DNA of 21,591 bases, from the NCBI GenBank assembly GCA_051453625.1, contig JBOZIK010000001.1, positions 35,989,752 to 36,011,342 of the forward strand, given 5' to 3'. A program made the position numbers and the translations under genes. The DNA comes from Welwitschia mirabilis (taxonomy: Eukaryota > Gnetophyta > Gnetopsida > Welwitschiales). This document shows, in pieces, positions 18,668 to 21,591 of this stretch. Below the pieces are notes generated by a model. That model was not told where the DNA came from. It saw nothing but the letters and a program-made list of their open reading frames with translations, and searched no databases. Position 1 is the first letter of the stretch, and every line of letters starts with the position of its first letter.

Positions 18668-19516
18668 AGAAACCAAGTTAATTATGCCAAGTGGTACAGT
18701 AATCCCAAAAGACACCATTCAGTTTAAAAGACCATGACTTCTTCTTGGTAGAAACAAGTTTTTAAAGCATTTTTTTGATTTCTCTATTAACATTTTTAGC
18801 TTATCCATTAGTTTGAAGATGATAAGCACAAGCTATTCTATGTTCTATACTAATGAATAAAATAATTTTTCTAAAAAGATGATTAATGAAATGATTTCTG
18901 TGATGAGTAATGATTATTTAAGGAAATTCAAAACATTGAAAAATTTGAGTTCTAACAAAGTTACAAATGATATAATCATCATTTGAAGAAGTAGGAGATG
19001 CTTCAATCCATTTAGTCACATAATCTATAGCCACTAAAATGTAATTTTATCTTAAAAAGTGTCTAATTATGCCTCTAAAATTAATTTCCTGACAGTTAAA
19101 AAGTTCATAGTTAATAAAAGGTTTGAGAAGCATTCTTATGATTGTAAAAGACTACCAAAATGTTGACATGCATCACATCTTCTGACATACTCAAAGAAGT
19201 CTTAGAAAAGACTAAGCTAATAGAATCTAAAGTGAATAATTTTCATGGTTATTTTCTAATTACTAAAACGTCCATCATTAGATTTTTTTAATTTTGGTAC
19301 ACATTTTCTCATGATTTAATCCTTACACCTACGATAAAAATGGGCATTATTTAATTGTTACTCTAATTTTGTGGTGTTTTTAAAGTAACAAAATAGTTGA
19401 CGATATCTACATACCATGGAGGCGATGAGTATAAGATAGAACAAATAATTATTCATCTGGAAAAGAATCACTGATAGGAAGATTATCAAAAGAAGAAAAA
19501 AGATGTGATAAGTGAT
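18668..19516 (-). pseudogene. Ty3/gypsy RNase H end and integrase fragment, catalytic triad lost
   Basis: Reading right to left: NHLSHL (about 19516-19499; the family has ADHLSRL, the RNase H end), ISDSFPDE, PPWYVDIVNYFVT (about 19420), the integrase zinc region with YVRRCDACQHFG (about 19190-19150), YELFNCQEINFRG, YILVAIDYVTKWIEASPTSS (about 19045-18985), FECFEFP-like text, IITHHRNHF, and HRIACAYHLQTNG (about 18845-18805), then a stop and AKNVNREIKKML. This is the plant gypsy integrase of Tat/Athila style. The three catalytic positions read Asn (19080-19082), His (18903-18905) and Lys (18795-18797) instead of Asp, Asp, Glu. Sequence is lost into the gap beyond about 18670. Confidence 0.88.
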
Positions 19517-20080
19517 TGTTGCAGTGTGTATTTATGCATGCTTTTACATTTAAATAGATTTTATCATTAATAATTAAAATAGATCTTATGCATAGTATAT
19601 AATGCTAATATAGTGGGAGTAACCCAAGTGTCATATCTCGTTGAAGTCTATCTGTAAGGGACTTAGGTTTCTTTTGAAAAATAATAGGAGTCAAATCAAG
19701 TAAATAAAACTAGAAAAATGTCATATGCAATTTAAACTAACATGCAATGTAAAGTAATCATAACCTACTTGTCTTTCAGGCCTAACAAGGGCTACCCTTG
19801 ATAATCTATATCATTCAAGAAACTATCACAAAATCTTGGGTAATATTAGATTATAAGGAACACAAGTAATCCTATAATGCAAACATAAAATAAAAATAAG
19901 ATTTATAAATGATAATAATATCCATGTTACAAAATAGTCAGGTCTCAATAGAAGATACTTAGCCCTCTACCAAGTGCTCATCTTTCTATAACTCTCAAGA
20001 TAAATCTCCTGCCCTTTGCTCTCCTATCACAAGAATCTCTGGTGCATCGAAGATGAGAAAGGAGAGTTGAAAGAGAACTT

Positions 20081-20087
20081 ATTTATA
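20081..20087 (-). promoter_or_regulatory. TATA box of LTR B
   Basis: TATAAAT on the minus strand, followed by AAGTTCTCTTTCAACTCTCC, about 465 bases into the LTR, which fits a U3/R border. Confidence 0.65.
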
Positions 20088-20212
20088 GAAAAATACAATA
20101 AAAATGGATAGATAAAAGGTGCAGTTATGCACACTCATTAAGCACTTAGAAATGGACAAAATAGCTAAGAGAATCTGTCAGTGATAATTACATGTTAGTA
20201 TCATCCATGCTG

Positions 20213-20328
20213 TTGTCCGAACGACATAGGGGACAATAGACTATTACAAAATATCTTCATAGTGATGACTTAGTGATCCCTATAAGTAGTCGTTGTCCTA
20301 CCTTTATGTGGATGACGGAGGGGACGAC
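20213..20328 (-). promoter_or_regulatory. Two GC-rich hairpin-like motifs in LTR B U3
   Basis: The first is TTGTCC (20213-20218) paired with GGACAA (20231-20236), loop 12. The second is GTCGTTGTCC (20289-20298) against GGGGACGAC (20320-20328), imperfect. LTR C has the related TATCCCCTCC...TTTGGACAAC at 9680-9703. They are CpG-containing in an AT-rich background. A regulatory role is a guess. Confidence 0.4.
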
Positions 20329-20550
20329 GGTCTTCTTTAATGTATTTCGTAAGGAGAAACTTAGCAGTTTTATCATGAAAAGCTCTATTTATTGAAAAGT
20401 ACTTTTAATACATCAAATTTGGATAATAACTGCACTTTTTTGATATTTTTTCTTATATCTCCAAAATCCTCAAAATTGTACCTAAATCTATATAAAAGTC
20501 TTATAAAACAACTCATAAAATCCATTAAATAATCATAAATCAGCAGCACA

Positions 20551-20560
20551 ACCCTCACTT
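20551..20560 (-). other. Polypurine tract of the LTR B element
   Basis: AAGTGAGGGT on the minus strand, in the context GACTGACAAAGGCTAAGTGA, directly before the LTR start. Confidence 0.7.
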
Positions 20561-21591
20561 AGCCTTTGTCAGTCCCTGACAAAAACCAGGTGAAAAAACC
20601 ATAATTGCAAGCCAATTTATTTTTCAAAAGATAATGTGGAAATCATAATAATAGGCTCATAAAAACACATCATATAGATAAATGACAAGTAATGCATAAT
20701 GTGTATGAAAAATTTGAAAATTTTATGTCATAAAAGCTTTAAAAATTTNNNNNNNNNNNNNNNNNNNNNNNNNNNNNNNNNNNNNNNNNNNNNNNNNNNN
20801 NNNNNNNNNNNNNNNNNNNNNNNNNNNNNNNNNNNNNNNNNNNNNNNNTAAATGACAAGTAATGCATAATGTGTATGAAAAATTTGAAAATTTTATCATT
20901 AAATATTTAAAAATTTTGAAAATGAGCCATGCAAATGGATCTCTACCTGCCCCAAAGAAAAGGCAATACATCTCGTATTGGCAAATAAAGTAAATAAGGT
21001 AAACAAGAGTGGAAATGCAGGAAATGGAAATGAGGACAACTTTCAAAACAAAGTGCAACACTGAGTAATTCAGATTTGAAAAATATAGAGATATGAAAAT
21101 ATTCTAATAGGCAGAAAAGAGTGGACAAAAAGTGTTTTACCATAAAAAGAATATGAGTAGTGCTAGACAACACCAAACATCTAAAAAATAACACAAATCT
21201 AAACAAGAAATTACTTTTTATTAAAAATTAAAATAGGAAAACATGCTAAGAAAATATGGTAATAACTTTGAAATAACTAATAAAACCACAAAATAAAAAC
21301 AAGAAGGATGGGTATAAGATAATATAAATAAAAGATAGCCCACTACTCTAACATTTTAACTTAGCAATTTGCAAATGAAAGTAATCATAACATCACTTGA
21401 TGTGAAAAGTGCATAACTTTATGTACATAAGTTCCATTCGATAAGGTAGTGATTATGACAATGCTAAAGTAATATGCTTTAAATAATGAATGATCAAACC
21501 AAAGAATTACTCAAAAATAAACTCTTCTATCATCATCTCAAGAAAAATACCAAAATATCAAGAAATAAAATAATTATGTATAAAGACTAAG
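20561..21591 (-). other. 3' internal region of the LTR B gypsy element
   Basis: This lies upstream of the PPT on the minus strand and should be the non-coding 3' part of that element. An 87-codon frame (20943-21206) is rich in Phe, Leu and Ser and without any familiar motif, so I do not call it a gene. It contains one gap. Confidence 0.5.
20749..20848. other. Assembly gap (100 N) between identical 48-bp flanks
   Basis: The 48 bases at 20679-20726 recur without mismatch at 20849-20896, starting exactly at the gap edge. Beyond the repeat the two sides remain similar but diverged. Confidence 0.97.

Larger units (their letters stand above)
19517..20550 (-). repeat. Full-length Ty3/gypsy LTR (LTR B)
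   Basis: On the minus strand it runs TGTGCTGCTGATTTATGATT ... GCAACA, 1034 bp, and is preceded by a PPT, so it is a 3' LTR. U3 carries two GC-rich hairpin-like motifs. A TATA box (CTATAAATAAG) at 20081-20087 is followed by a pyrimidine-rich leader. R/U5 contains the blocks shared with LTRs A and C. It abuts the RNase H end of the neighbouring gypsy fragment, implying insertion into it. Confidence 0.8.

Noticed and set aside
18482-18718. Minus-strand frame spanning the gap at 18568
   Set aside because: It joins LTR A to integrase sequence through N. The integrase signal lies in other frames.
20723-21206. Two hydrophobic minus-strand frames near the right edge, possible env-like protein
   Set aside because: One crosses the gap. 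The other is Phe/Leu/Ser-rich without a signal peptide, ordered membrane segments or a known motif, and fits chance reading of AT-rich DNA.

Overview
The window is AT-rich plant nuclear DNA built almost entirely from decayed LTR retrotransposons. It has no intact protein-coding gene, no recognisable RNA gene and no CRISPR array. Evidence for a plant genome: Ty1/copia gag-pol domains of plant type, initiator-Met-type primer binding sites, a Sirevirus-like element with long LTRs and an AAAGGGGGAGA polypurine tract, and Ty3/gypsy LTRs of Tat/Athila style. The species cannot be named from the sequence. Six runs of N (five of 100, one of 39) show that this is a gapped draft assembly.

Layout. (1) 1-7495, plus strand: a large Ty1/copia element (element 1). 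Its 5' LTR is cut by the window edge. It keeps a PBS, a broken gag-pol, a non-coding 3' stretch, a PPT and a 3' LTR of about 1.75 kb. (2) 7496-10623, plus strand: the 3' part of a Ty3/gypsy-type element, with a long non-coding stretch, a PPT and one LTR (LTR C, 9444-10623). (3) 10624-13300: a tandemly duplicated segment of about 240 bp, a featureless AT-rich stretch, and on the minus strand a shattered reading frame resembling the 'putative plant transposon protein' of Athila-like elements. (4) about 13640-14535, plus strand: LTR end, PBS and gag scraps of a second copia element (element 3). (5) about 14540-18211, minus strand: a third copia element (element 2), with 3' LTR, PPT and nearly the whole pol with many stops. 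(6) 18212-21591, minus strand: a Ty3/gypsy LTR piece (LTR A), a gypsy integrase fragment, a full-length related LTR (LTR B) with its PPT, and internal sequence running off the right edge.

The order on the right half reads as nested insertions: element 3 was hit by element 2, element 2 by a gypsy element (LTR A plus integrase), and that gypsy by another gypsy (LTR B). None of the elements looks able to move by itself. Reading frames are full of stops, and catalytic residues are lost in two of the three integrases and in one RT active site. Much of the decay visible in these codons fits G-to-A / C-to-T change.

I found no new biological system. The most useful observations are the loss of all three catalytic positions of the gypsy integrase at conserved spacing, the mosaic 3' end of the element 1 5' LTR, the GTCGAC motif array in its U3, the nested layout with predicted target-site duplications, and assembly gaps flanked by exact 48-bp direct repeats.
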